From DATLLJ01 sp035537875 (GTDB taxonomy: Bacteria > Acidobacteriota > Vicinamibacteria > Vicinamibacterales > CAVVIG01), in contig DATLLJ010000060.1 in assembly GCA_035537875.1 (NCBI GenBank), forward strand, positions 124,001 to 188,000: DNA of 64,000 nucleotides, given 5' to 3'. Both the position numbers and the translations under genes were made by a program. This document shows positions 52,736 through 61,297 of the stretch, one piece after another (position 1 is the first letter of the stretch; each line of letters opens with the position of its first letter). The notes under the pieces were generated by a model that searched no databases, was not told the DNA's origin, and was given only the letters and a program-made list of their open reading frames with translations.

Positions 52736-54100
52736 ATGTCGACTGACGTCGTGATGCCCCAAATGGGCGAGTCGATCGCCGAAGGCACCATCGTTCGCTG
52801 GATCAAGAAAGTCGGGGACAAGGTCGAGCGCGATGAACCGCTGTTCGAGATCTCGACCGACAAGGTGGATGCCGAGATTCCAGCGCCCGCGGCGGGCGTT
52901 CTCACCGAGATCCGGCACAGCGAAGGTGAAACGGTGCCGGTCAACGCCGTCGTGGCGGTCATCGGAGCGCCGGAATCCGCAGCCACGTCCAAGCCCAGCG
53001 GGTCTGCGGTAGGGTCGCCGCCGCCGACGCCCCCGCCACCGGCCGCGGCCACTCCGCCGCAGCCACCGACACCGTCGCCTCAAGCCGACGGCTCGTCAAC
53101 GCGCGTGCCGGCCGTCGCGACCGAGCCGCACGCCGAGTCTCGTGAGCGTCCCGGGCCACTCTCCGTGTCGCCTGCGCGAGGGATGGGCGAGTCTCCTTCA
53201 GCAGAAGGGATGCGCCAGCGATCCTCACCGCTCGTCCGAAAAATAGCCAAGGAGCACAACATCGACATTTCTCAGGTCCGCGGAACTGGCTTGGCCGGTC
53301 GGGTCACCAGGGATGACATTCTAGGTTTCATCGGCCGGGAGGGGCAGCCGGGACCGACAGCGCCGGCGGCTGCGCCCATCGGCACGGCGGCGCCGGCGTT
53401 CAAGCCGGGGACCTCCGATCACACGGAACAAATGACGGTGATGCGGAGAAGGATCGCCGAGCACATGGTCATGAGCCGGCGCACGTCGGCCCACGTGCAC
53501 TCTGTCTTCGAAGTCAATTTCTCACGGGTGGCTCAGCTTCGCGAGGCACGAAAGAGGGAGTACGAACGCGCTGGCGGCAAACTGACTTACCTGACGTTCA
53601 TCGTGATGGCCGCGGTCGAGGCGCTACGCGCCGTGCCGATTGTGAATGCATCGGTCGATAGCGATTCTATCGTTTATCACAAGGACATCAACATCGGTAT
53701 CGCTGTGGCGCTCGAGTGGGGACTCATCGTGCCGGTCATCCGAAAGGCCGATGAAAAGAATCTGCTCGGCCTGAGCCGCGCGATCGTGGATCTCGCTGCG
53801 CGCGCGCGCGCGAAGCAGCTGAAGCCGGACGAGGTGACCGGTGGCACTTTCACGATCACCAACCCAGGCGTCTTCGGGGCCCTCTTCGGGATGCCGATCA
53901 TCAGTCAGCCGCAGGTGGCGATTCTCGGCATCGGCAACATCGAGAAACGCCCCGTTGTGATCGACGACGCCATCGCGATCCGGCCGATGGGGTACCTCTC
54001 GCTCGGCTACGACCATCGGCTGATCGACGGGTCGGTGGCCGACGAGTTCATGTCCCACCTGAAGCGGAAGCTCGAAGGCTGGGACGCCGAGACAGATTGA
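52736..54100 (+). CDS. 2-oxoacid dehydrogenase E2 dihydrolipoamide acyltransferase
   Basis: 454 residues. The N-terminal lipoyl domain (about 2-77) has the lipoylation lysine in EISTDKVDAEIPAPA near 43. A Pro/Ala linker follows (80-160), then a peripheral-subunit-binding domain with SPLVRKIAKEHNIDISQVRG near 165. The catalytic domain (about 225-454) ends with the active-site histidine in GYDHRLIDGSVADEF. Whether the complex is for pyruvate, 2-oxoglutarate or branched-chain acids cannot be read, since no E1 gene is adjacent. The ATG at 52736 opens the lipoyl domain. lipB overlaps its stop codon. Confidence 0.92.
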   Translation: MSTDVVMPQMGESIAEGTIVRWIKKVGDKVERDEPLFEISTDKVDAEIPAPAAGVLTEIRHSEGETVPVNAVVAVIGAPESAATSKPSGSAVGSPPPTPPPPAAATPPQPPTPSPQADGSSTRVPAVATEPHAESRERPGPLSVSPARGMGESPSAEGMRQRSSPLVRKIAKEHNIDISQVRGTGLAGRVTRDDILGFIGREGQPGPTAPAAAPIGTAAPAFKPGTSDHTEQMTVMRRRIAEHMVMSRRTSAHVHSVFEVNFSRVAQLREARKREYERAGGKLTYLTFIVMAAVEALRAVPIVNASVDSDSIVYHKDINIGIAVALEWGLIVPVIRKADEKNLLGLSRAIVDLAARARAKQLKPDEVTGGTFTITNPGVFGALFGMPIISQPQVAILGIGNIEKRPVVIDDAIAIRPMGYLSLGYDHRLIDGSVADEFMSHLKRKLEGWDAETD

Positions 54101-54774
54101 GCCGCCGACTCGAAATCCGCCGTCTCGGCCGCGTCGGCTATTCAGACGCACTCGAACTGCAGCGACGACTGGTCGAGGAGCGTCGCGCAGAACGCATCGA
54201 CGATGTGTTGCTCCTGCTCGAGCATCCGGAGGTTCTGACGCTTGGCGTACGCGGCGACGGAGGGCGGTCCCACATCGTGGCGACCTCCGACGCGCTCGCG
54301 TTGCGCGGCATCGAGGTGCACGAGGCCGGCCGCGGCGGCGACATCACCTACCACGGACCCGGGCAGATCGTCGGGTACCCGATCCTCGACTTGCGGCCCG
54401 ATCGGTGCGACGTCCACCGGTACGTCCGCGACCTCGAAGAGGTGCTGATCCGGACGGCACGCGACTACGGCATAGCAGCGGGACGAGTCAGCGGGTTGAC
54501 GGGGATTTGGGTGGGCCGCGAGAAGCTCGCCGCGATTGGCGTACGCATCTCGCGATGGATTACCAGCCACGGCTTCGCGCTCAATGTGACGACGGATCTC
54601 GCGAATTTCGACTTGATTGTGCCGTGTGGAATCGCGGATCGGGGGGTGACGTCCCTGGCTGCTGTGCTTGGCCGTTCCGTCGGGCTCGCAGAAGTCGACG
54701 ATCGGCTTGCCGCGCATTTCGGTGAGGTGTTCGACCGGACTCTGACTGTCGTCACCCTCGAGACCACGGTATAA
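54097..54774 (+). CDS. lipB: octanoyl-[acyl-carrier-protein] transferase
   Basis: 225 residues. It transfers octanoyl groups from ACP to lipoyl domains, the first step of lipoate attachment. Motifs are LLLEHPEVLTLGVR, GRGGDITYHGPGQIVGYPILDL near residue 80, and the catalytic Lys in GIWVGREKLAAIG and Cys in IVPCGIADRGVTS. It starts with TTG overlapping the TGA of the E2 gene, so the product can modify the neighbouring E2. lipA is not in the window. Confidence 0.94.
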   Translation: MSRRLEIRRLGRVGYSDALELQRRLVEERRAERIDDVLLLLEHPEVLTLGVRGDGGRSHIVATSDALALRGIEVHEAGRGGDITYHGPGQIVGYPILDLRPDRCDVHRYVRDLEEVLIRTARDYGIAAGRVSGLTGIWVGREKLAAIGVRISRWITSHGFALNVTTDLANFDLIVPCGIADRGVTSLAAVLGRSVGLAEVDDRLAAHFGEVFDRTLTVVTLETTV

Positions 54775-54865
54775 CCCATTGTTTATCAGTAGGTTACGGC
54801 TTCGAATCGCGAGGCGGAATTTCTCGGGCCTGCGCGGGGTTCTCCTTGCTAAAGCCGAGGAGCAT

Positions 54866-55480
54866 ATGCGGGACTCGCGGGATTCCGATCTTCTCAAGAA
54901 GCTGCAGGCGGGCGACGACAGCGCCTTAGCCGATCTGGTGGATGCCTACAGCGCCAGGATCTACCAACTGGCCTTCCGCTATCTTCGGAACCGGGAAGAC
55001 GCGGAAGAACTCACCCAAGACGTCCTGTTCAAGGTCTACAGCAACGTCGGCAGCTTCCGCGGCGATTCGGCGTTGTCCTCCTGGATCTACCGCATCACAT
55101 TCAACGCGGCGATGTCGCGGATGAGGACGGTCAGTTATCAGCACGCCCACGACAACCGGACCGGGTCCTTGGCCGAGGACGATGGCGGTGCTGACGCTGA
55201 GAGTGTGGCTGACTGGAGTCAGATGGCGGACGAACAGGTGCTACGGGCCCAGCTTCGCCGACGCGTCATGCGTGCCGTTCTTGCCTTACCCGCCATTTAT
55301 CGGGCGCCCGTCGTGCTTCGCGACATCCAAGGCCTCTCGACAGAGCAGGCGAGCGCGATGCTGCGCGTCAAGGATCAGACGCTCAAGTCCCGCCTGCATC
55401 GCGGAAGGCTGATCCTCCGAAAGCAACTGGCGGATTTCGCCGGCGGGCTGGCTCTTCACAAGCCCTGTTACGGCTGTTGA
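54866..55480 (+). CDS. ECF sigma factor
   Basis: 204 residues. Region 2 is ARIYQLAFRYLRNREDAEELTQDVLFKVY near residue 30, followed by FRGDSALSSWIYRITFNAAMSRMR. Region 4 is ALPAIYRAPVVLRDIQGLSTEQASAMLRVKDQTLKSRLHRGR. Such factors are usually held by a membrane anti-sigma encoded next to them, but the next gene is convergent and unrelated. The C-terminus ends KPCYGC. The ATG at 54866 is favoured by GAGGAG just before it over a start 29 codons upstream. Confidence 0.9.
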   Translation: MRDSRDSDLLKKLQAGDDSALADLVDAYSARIYQLAFRYLRNREDAEELTQDVLFKVYSNVGSFRGDSALSSWIYRITFNAAMSRMRTVSYQHAHDNRTGSLAEDDGGADAESVADWSQMADEQVLRAQLRRRVMRAVLALPAIYRAPVVLRDIQGLSTEQASAMLRVKDQTLKSRLHRGRLILRKQLADFAGGLALHKPCYGC

Positions 55481-55504
55481 GCGGAGCGTTCCTTCGCTCA
55501 TCCG

Positions 55505-56347
55505 TCAGAGCAGCATCGCGTTGTCGAGCGCAACGCGCTCGGCCGCGCTCAGCGGCGGCGCAATGATCTCCTCAATGCCACCTGGGCCCAGCCTGACGGG
55601 CAATGCGGCCGTTCGCGTCCGCTTCCCGCTGCCGTCGTCTGGCGCGACGAAGCAGGTCAGCGGACGCCGTGAAGCGCCCGAGATTGCCTCAACCGCCGAG
55701 CAGGCGGCGGATGCGAGCGCGTAGGGCCCGACCGGCCAGAGCGCTCCGATGCGCTGCGTCAGCAGCCTCCGCACCGGATCGCGGATCATTCCGGTCAGCG
55801 AGTATCCTGCTACCGTCGCGGCCTCCCAGACAATCACGAGATGGCGCGGCGGGACGCCCAGAACGGCCAGCCCGACGTCGCGCGGCGAGACATCGAGCTC
55901 GAGGGCCACGACAGCGATGGCTGCGGCGGCGAGCGCCTCCCCAGCAGACCCCACGATTCGTGTCCGTGCGATTCGAAGCTCGCGGACGCCGCGCTCGACC
56001 AACTCACGATGTGACGATCCGGCGCACAGCAGCAACGCACGAGGCGCGACGGCCCTCACGCGGCGCAGCAGAGACACGCCTTCCTCTTCGGGCCAGTCGA
56101 GGCCGCCGGCACGATCAGCGATGACGACGACGCTCGCCGAGGAAATCACCGACAGCTCTGCGGCCCCGACGACCGTCGTCGAAAAGCGCTCGACGGAGGC
56201 TGCCTGGCTGATGTCGAGCGCCTTCCCTTCGGCCACGCGCCCGACGTCATCGACGATGCGGACGACCTCGGCGGCGTGGCGCCGCGCGAGCGCATGCGCG
56301 GTCAGCCCGCCCAGCTCCCCGGCGCCGACGATGGCGACCTCGCGCAT
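55505..56347 (-). CDS. malate/lactate dehydrogenase-like protein lacking catalytic motifs
   Basis: 280 residues. The N-terminal NAD-binding fold is clear (VAIVGAGELGGLTAHALARR, then IVDDVGRVAEGKALDISQAA, as in malate dehydrogenases). However, the substrate-binding loop that normally reads RKPGMSR is RAGGLDWPEEEG, and the catalytic GxHG motif position appears as VIVWEAATVAG, with no histidine. The C-terminal half is shortened. It may bind NAD but is unlikely to be a normal malate dehydrogenase. Start ATG at 56347, divergent from the SDR gene by 63 bases. Confidence 0.75.
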   Translation of the reverse strand: MREVAIVGAGELGGLTAHALARRHAAEVVRIVDDVGRVAEGKALDISQAASVERFSTTVVGAAELSVISSASVVVIADRAGGLDWPEEEGVSLLRRVRAVAPRALLLCAGSSHRELVERGVRELRIARTRIVGSAGEALAAAAIAVVALELDVSPRDVGLAVLGVPPRHLVIVWEAATVAGYSLTGMIRDPVRRLLTQRIGALWPVGPYALASAACSAVEAISGASRRPLTCFVAPDDGSGKRTRTAALPVRLGPGGIEEIIAPPLSAAERVALDNAMLL

Positions 56348-56410
56348 GCGGTGCGATATTGTAATGCGTTGTGGGAAGCTATCCGCTCGCTCAGTTCGCT
56401 GTGAGGACTC

Positions 56411-57139
56411 ATGCAGACGCTCGACGGAAAGGTCGCGCTGGTTACCGGCGGTTCGCGCGGCATCGGTTCGGCCATCGCGCAAGCATTCCTTGCCGAAGGC
56501 ATGAAGGTCGCGATTACGGGTCTCAGCGAGTCGCACCTGGACGATAGCCTGGGGCGGCTGACCCGCCTTGCCCCTGACGGGCGGGCGAGCATCGCGACGA
56601 TTCGTGCCGATGTCCGTCGCTTTGGAGATATGGAGCAGGCGGTAGAAACGGTGGTCGGCCGCTTCGGCGGCCTGGACGTGCTCGTGAACAACGCAGGCAT
56701 TGGCATCTTCACGAACGTCGCCGATATGACCCCTGCGCAGTGGGCCGAAGTCATCGACACGAACCTGACCGGCGTGTTCAACGCCTGCCACGCGGCGCTT
56801 CCACAGCTGCGGCGTCGCGGCGGAGGGTCCATCATCAACATCAGCAGCCTGTCGGGAAAGAATCCCTTCGCTGGCGCAGCGGCGTATTGCGCCTCGAAGG
56901 CGGGCCTGAACGCGTTCAGCGAGGCGTTGATGCAGGAGGTCCGCTACGATGACATCCGCGTCAGTTCTGTGCTCCCCGGGTCGGTCGCGACGGGGTTCTC
57001 GAGCGGTGACGCGTCGAAAGGCGCCGATTGGAAGGTTGCGCCCGAGGAAGTGGCAGAAGTCGTCGTGAACCTGCTGCGACACAATCCCCGAAGCCTCCCG
57101 AGCCGTGTGGAGCTGCGGCCGTCGAAGCCCAAGAAGTGA
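56411..57139 (+). CDS. short-chain dehydrogenase/reductase
   Basis: 242 residues of the classical SDR type. Cofactor motif VTGGSRGIGSAIAQAF near residue 10, VNNAGIGIF near 92, catalytic Ser in INISSLSGKNPF near 143, and YxxxK in AYCASKAGLNAF near 157. The reaction is reduction or oxidation of a carbonyl or alcohol; the substrate is unknown. LSESHLDDSL in the cofactor loop does not settle NADH versus NADPH. It is followed after 5 bases by a small gene and then the pseudokinase, probably in one transcript. Confidence 0.9.
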   Translation: MQTLDGKVALVTGGSRGIGSAIAQAFLAEGMKVAITGLSESHLDDSLGRLTRLAPDGRASIATIRADVRRFGDMEQAVETVVGRFGGLDVLVNNAGIGIFTNVADMTPAQWAEVIDTNLTGVFNACHAALPQLRRRGGGSIINISSLSGKNPFAGAAAYCASKAGLNAFSEALMQEVRYDDIRVSSVLPGSVATGFSSGDASKGADWKVAPEEVAEVVVNLLRHNPRSLPSRVELRPSKPKK

Positions 57140-57144
57140 ACGAT

Positions 57145-57402
57145 ATGTCCGTATTCGACAAGCATCACGAGGCGCTCGAACACCACGAGACGATGATGGG
57201 CAGCGCGCGGGGGCGGCTGGCAGTCGCCCTCGATCTGCTGACCGAATCGCTCGCGCTCGTCGGACAGCACGGTGTCTATTGCCGCAGCGAGCGGTTCGTG
57301 GGCCGGCCGCGCATGGACATCGCGCTGATCCTCGAGCAGCTGGACGATGCGAAGCAGCTCGTGCAGAGCGCGATGGAGGAGCTGCGCGCCAGGCCGTCAT
57401 GA
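57145..57402 (+). CDS. small helical protein of unknown function
   Basis: 85 residues, unrecognised and wholly helical in composition: it begins MSVFDKHHEALEHHE, with later DLLTESLALVGQ and DIALILEQLDDAKQLVQ. It has one Cys and no membrane segment. The ATG lies 5 bases after the SDR stop. The end overlaps the pseudokinase start by four bases (ATGA), which supports translation. Length and charge resemble small chaperone- or flagellin-export-type helical proteins, but there is no specific match. Confidence 0.6.
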   Translation: MSVFDKHHEALEHHETMMGSARGRLAVALDLLTESLALVGQHGVYCRSERFVGRPRMDIALILEQLDDAKQLVQSAMEELRARPS

Positions 57403-58295
57403 TCGAGAGCGTCGGACAGTTCAAGATTCTCGAATCGATGCCGTCCGGACCGCTCGGAGACACGTACCGCGCGCGGGACACCCGGGTCGGGCGGACTGTC
57501 GCGGTCACCATCGTCGCCGACCGGATCACGTCTACTGCCGAACGCCGCGCGCAGTTTCTCGAGGATGCTCGCAGAGCTGCCGCGCTCTCGCATCCGAACA
57601 TCGTCACGCTCTATGAAGTGGGTGATGAGGAGAGCCGCCTCTACCTCGTGTACGAATTCGTACAAGGCCAGACGTTGAGGGCGCTGATCGGTGGCACGCC
57701 GCTGAATCCACGAAGGGCGATAGACCTGGCCAGTCAGATCGCCGACGCGCTCGCCGAGGCGCATGCCGCTGACGTCGTGCACGGGTCCATCACGTCCGAC
57801 AAGGTGGTCGTCACGCCGAAGGGAAACGCGAAGATCGCCGACGCCGGCCTGGCCTGGTGGGGAACCGCTGCGGGAACAGCCAGGCGATCGCGAGAGGACA
57901 CCGGCGAGGAGTGGGTGGGCAAACCCCGGCCCGATGCGGACCTGTTCGCGGTCGGTGTGCTGCTGTTCGAGATGCTCACCGGTCGTGTTCCTGCGCCCGG
58001 CGCCGGTGTGCCGAGCGCCGTCAATCGCCTGCTGCCGAGAGAAATCGACCCGATCGTGGCGCGAGCGATGGGCAAGAGTGGCGGGTTCGAATCCGCGGCG
58101 ACGCTGGGCGCCGAGCTGAGGGCCGTCGGCGCCATGATCGACGCCCGGAAAGAGGCGAGCCCCGCCCCCGTTCCACCCTCGGCCATCGCCCGAGCCACGC
58201 GATCGCGTTCCGATACCACGGTCAAATGGCTGGTGGTCGTCCTCATCTTGGGCGCGCTGGTTGCCGGTGCCTGGTGGTACTTCAGGTCCGCTTGA
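57399..58295 (+). CDS. membrane-anchored Hanks-type pseudokinase
   Basis: 298 residues. The eukaryotic-like kinase fold is recognisable from GQFKILESMPSGPLGDTYRARD through SHPNIVTLYEVGDEE, LVYEFVQGQTLRALI and LFAVGVLLFEMLTGRVP. Key residues are changed: the ATP lysine of VAVK is Thr (VAVTIV), the catalytic HRD is HGS (VVHGSITSDKVVV), the following Asn is lost, and DFG is DAG. It is therefore a pseudokinase. The C-terminus has one membrane helix (WLVVVLILGALVAGAWWYF), so the fold is probably cytoplasmic. It overlaps the preceding gene by ATGA and the convergent receiver gene by 14 bases. Confidence 0.87.
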   Translation: MIESVGQFKILESMPSGPLGDTYRARDTRVGRTVAVTIVADRITSTAERRAQFLEDARRAAALSHPNIVTLYEVGDEESRLYLVYEFVQGQTLRALIGGTPLNPRRAIDLASQIADALAEAHAADVVHGSITSDKVVVTPKGNAKIADAGLAWWGTAAGTARRSREDTGEEWVGKPRPDADLFAVGVLLFEMLTGRVPAPGAGVPSAVNRLLPREIDPIVARAMGKSGGFESAATLGAELRAVGAMIDARKEASPAPVPPSAIARATRSRSDTTVKWLVVVLILGALVAGAWWYFRSA

Positions 58296-58632
58296 GGATT
58301 TCGCCCAACCGAGCCGTGAAGGCGGATCGCGCCAGCACCTCGCCGACGCCTGCCTGTTTGGCCGCGTTGATGAGATTTGTATCCACGTGCGAGGCGTATC
58401 CCACGGTCGGTATGCTCGCGAGCGCCGGGTCGGAGAGCATGGTGGAAATCGTCACAAGCGGATCGGTGCGGGGGTTGTTCAGATCGAAGATGACGAGCGA
58501 CGGCGGGCTTCGCCGCATCTCGGCCAGCGCGGCCGCTGAGGATCGGACGAAGGTCACGCCCAGACCGAGCTGGCTTGCCGCCGTCTTGATCTTCGAAGTG
58601 AACATGAGGTCGTCGAGTACGGCAAGAATCAT
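58282..58632 (-). CDS. degenerate response-regulator receiver protein
   Basis: 116 residues. The pattern of strands resembles a CheY receiver: MILAVLDDLMFTSKIKTAA at the start, LVIFDLNNPRTDPL with an Asp at the phospho-acceptor place, IPTVGYASHV, and KQAGVGEVLARSAF at the position of the conserved Lys, which is not preserved. No output domain. It is probably a degenerate receiver acting by binding. Start ATG at 58632. It diverges by nine bases from the metallo-beta-lactamase-fold gene. Confidence 0.7.
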   Translation of the reverse strand: MILAVLDDLMFTSKIKTAASQLGLGVTFVRSSAAALAEMRRSPPSLVIFDLNNPRTDPLVTISTMLSDPALASIPTVGYASHVDTNLINAAKQAGVGEVLARSAFTARLGEILKRT

Positions 58633-58641
58633 GTCACGGTC

Positions 58642-59286
58642 ATGATAATCGAGAGCCGGGCCGTCCCGCCGTTCATGAAGAACGGCTTCGTCGTGGCCTG
58701 CGAGCAGACACGGGAGGCGGTGCTGATCGATCCCGGCGACGAGGTCGAGGATCTTCTGGCGATCGTTCGAACGCGCCACCTGGCCGTCGTCCACATTCTC
58801 CTGACGCACGCCCATGTCGATCACGTAACAGGCGTGGCGCGCGCGAAGCGCGCCCTCGGCGCACCGGTTCACCTTCATCGCGCCGATCTGTTTCTCTACG
58901 AGCACGCGGTCGAGTCGGGCGCGATGTTCGGGCTCCGGGTGGAACCCCAGCCGCCGATCGACGTGTATTACACCGCCGGAGAGGCGATCGCGTTCGGGAG
59001 GCTCGAAGCGCGGCCGCACCACACACCAGGCCATTGTCCGGGCGGGGTATGCCTTCAGATCGGTCAGGCCGGCGAGATCGGTACCGACCTGTTTGTCGGC
59101 GACACCCTCTTTGCCGGATCGATTGGCAGAACGGACCTGCCTGGCGGCGACTACGAGACGCTCATCGCGTCAATCCGCGACGTACTCTTCCGGTTTGGCG
59201 ACGCGGCGGTCGTTCACCCTGGACACGGCCCGGACACCACCATCGGCCGCGAGCGGAAAACGAATCCGTTCCTGACGGGCGAGTAG
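58642..59286 (+). CDS. metallo-beta-lactamase-fold hydrolase (glyoxalase II-like)
   Basis: 214 residues. Zinc ligands are in LLTHAHVDHVTG (HxHxDH) near residue 55, HHTPGHCPGG near 129, FVGDTLFAGSIGRTDLPGGD near 153 and VVHPGHGPDTTIGRERKTNP near 192. This layout is typical of the YcbL/GloB-like group that hydrolyses thioesters such as S-lactoylglutathione, although glutathione use is not shown here. Start ATG at 58642. Confidence 0.9.
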   Translation: MIIESRAVPPFMKNGFVVACEQTREAVLIDPGDEVEDLLAIVRTRHLAVVHILLTHAHVDHVTGVARAKRALGAPVHLHRADLFLYEHAVESGAMFGLRVEPQPPIDVYYTAGEAIAFGRLEARPHHTPGHCPGGVCLQIGQAGEIGTDLFVGDTLFAGSIGRTDLPGGDYETLIASIRDVLFRFGDAAVVHPGHGPDTTIGRERKTNPFLTGE

Positions 59287-59297
59287 CGCGGGCGCCT

Positions 59298-59597
59298 TCA
59301 GGGCGCCTTCTGGACCATCAGCTCGATGCGGCCGACCCTCAGGCGATCGCCGATGCCGATGCAGGCCCGATCCACGCGCTGGTCGTTCACAAAAGTGCCG
59401 TTAGTGCTTGCCAGGTCCTGAACTTCGAGCTTCTCGTCGCCGGCGGTCAGGCGGCAATGGATCCGCGAGACCAGCGCGCGATCGACGATGAAGTCGGCTC
59501 GTGGGGCGCGTCCGATTGTCTTGATCGTGCCGGCGCTCAAACGAAATGTCAGCGACTGGTCACCGGATTCGGCACTCTGGAGAATCCAGCCGCTCAT
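59298..59597 (-). CDS. FHA-domain protein
   Basis: 99 residues forming a single forkhead-associated domain. It has IKTIGRAPRADFIVDRALVSRIHCRL followed by LASTNGTFVNDQRV, where R, S, H and N are the phosphothreonine-binding positions. FHA domains bind phosphothreonine proteins and usually work with Ser/Thr kinases, so this fits the nearby kinase-like, PP2C and receiver genes. The ATG overlaps the stop of the upstream hydrolase gene (ATGA). Confidence 0.85.
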   Translation of the reverse strand: MSGWILQSAESGDQSLTFRLSAGTIKTIGRAPRADFIVDRALVSRIHCRLTAGDEKLEVQDLASTNGTFVNDQRVDRACIGIGDRLRVGRIELMVQKAP

Positions 59598-61285
59598 GGT
59601 TCGTCGCGAATCGACTGGAGCCAGGCGACGATCGGTGCCGAGACGGTGTCGCTGACTCGCTTGTCTTTGAGCAACGCGTACTCCTCGATTTCGCCTGTGG
59701 TGGCTGTGACCAGCAAGTGGTTGACGCCGACGACCTTCAAAACCTGAGTGGCAGGCCTGTTCTTGCGTTGGTTTGCCAGGTTCCCAAGGCGATCGGCATG
59801 GTCTGGTGGAATCTGGGCATCCAGCTCCCCGTGAAGGACGAAGATTGGCTGCCGGATATCCCGCATGGTTCTCGCCGGATCGTAGGCGAGGTAGCTCTCG
59901 AACCACGGCGTGTCTGCCTGACCCCGATAGGCGACCAGATCGTCGGTCCAGCCTTCGCCGGTGAGGACTGCCTGCTGGATCTTCTTCTGCAGCTCGACGG
60001 TGGTTTGCTGGGCCGCCTCCGATTTGTTGCTTTTAGCGGCTGCGCGCCGGACCTGCTCCAAGTTCAGCTCGGCGCCGGTCGTGCCGATCGCGGCGACGAG
60101 TACCAAGCTGGCGATCCGCTTTTCCTTGGCGGCGGCGAGCATCGCGACGGCGCCCCCCTCTCCGTAGCCCAGGACGGCGATGCGCTTCGAGTCGACCTCC
60201 CTTCTATCGTCCAGAAACTTCACGGCCGCGCGCACATCGTTGGAGAAGTCAGTGAGCGTCGCCGCTTCGGGACGGCCACCGCTCTGCCCGACGCCTCGCC
60301 TGTCGTAGCGAAGCACGATGAAACCGGCATCGGCCAGCGTGTCAGCCAGCTGGCCGAAGATCGGGATGCCAGAGACGAGCTCGTCCCTATCGGTTGGGCC
60401 GCTGCCGCCCACGAGCAGAACCGCCGGCGACGGAGCCGCCGACGGGGCCGGGGGCTTCGAGAGCGTGCCGACCATGGTGAATCCGTTGGCAGGAATGCGC
60501 ACCTGCTCGTCGTTCGGTCTGGAGATTGGCACGCGGCGGGTCGAGACCGACGCGATGTCCTCGCGCAGAACCTCGAGGCCCTGATCGGGAATGCTGACTC
60601 GCAGCAGACGGCCGGTCTCGTCTCCCCAGATGTCGGCCTCGACGGCCGAGGCGCCCGTGAGCCGCGGCGTGATGGTCACGTGCGTGTGGCGCGCCTCGAT
60701 GATCTCTTTCGGGGTCTGAATCCGCTCCCCGACCGATTCGCCAACCAGAATGGTGATCTCGGTTTCCGGCGGCGCCAGCGCGCCGAGCGTCGTCCCGGGG
60801 GTCGCAGTGCTGAGCCTCGCCGCCAGCGCCTCAAACGCGCCGAAAAAGAGGCTTGGCAGAAAGATCTCCGCGGTCGTTGTCGCCGTGCTGGATCCGGGCT
60901 TGTTGTCAACGACCATCTGGCTCGCGGCTGTGGTTCCGCTCATCGTGGTCCGGATACTCTGACTCTGCCCGCGCACGGTGGCGTCGAGCGTCATCTCGCG
61001 AGGTTTCCAGTCCCGATCGTATTGAATGTCGAGCCGACGGTTGACGATGTTGAGCGGTGCAGCAAGCCGACCGGAACTGATGATCCTCCACCCGTTGGCA
61101 TCCCGGGTGACAGCGATCTCCTCGGTGCCGATCATCCGCGAACGAAGGAACACGACAAACTGGGCCTCCCCGGTTTGAGTCGCGACGTCCGGCGACTGCT
61201 GCGCGGCCGACGACTGTGGCGCCAGAGCTGTGAGGGCAACCAGCGCGGCACGGATACAATGGCGTACAGGCATCTTCCGACTCAT
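59594..61285 (-). CDS. secreted alpha/beta hydrolase with replaced nucleophile
   Basis: 563 residues with a signal peptide (about 1-28, ending SSAAQ). The N-terminal 260 residues are a beta-rich domain. The C-terminal alpha/beta hydrolase part starts at PAVLLVGGSGPTDRDE and includes VLRYDRRGVGQSGG, DVRAAVKFLDDR, IFVLHGELDAQIPP (acid) and VVGVNHLLV (His). The nucleophile elbow is VLGYGEGGAVAML: the GxSxG Ser is Gly, read directly from the codon GGA. Activity as a normal serine hydrolase is doubtful. It overlaps the FHA gene start. Confidence 0.83.
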   Translation of the reverse strand: MSRKMPVRHCIRAALVALTALAPQSSAAQQSPDVATQTGEAQFVVFLRSRMIGTEEIAVTRDANGWRIISSGRLAAPLNIVNRRLDIQYDRDWKPREMTLDATVRGQSQSIRTTMSGTTAASQMVVDNKPGSSTATTTAEIFLPSLFFGAFEALAARLSTATPGTTLGALAPPETEITILVGESVGERIQTPKEIIEARHTHVTITPRLTGASAVEADIWGDETGRLLRVSIPDQGLEVLREDIASVSTRRVPISRPNDEQVRIPANGFTMVGTLSKPPAPSAAPSPAVLLVGGSGPTDRDELVSGIPIFGQLADTLADAGFIVLRYDRRGVGQSGGRPEAATLTDFSNDVRAAVKFLDDRREVDSKRIAVLGYGEGGAVAMLAAAKEKRIASLVLVAAIGTTGAELNLEQVRRAAAKSNKSEAAQQTTVELQKKIQQAVLTGEGWTDDLVAYRGQADTPWFESYLAYDPARTMRDIRQPIFVLHGELDAQIPPDHADRLGNLANQRKNRPATQVLKVVGVNHLLVTATTGEIEEYALLKDKRVSDTVSAPIVAWLQSIRDEP

Positions 61286-61297
61286 CGACTTTATAAC

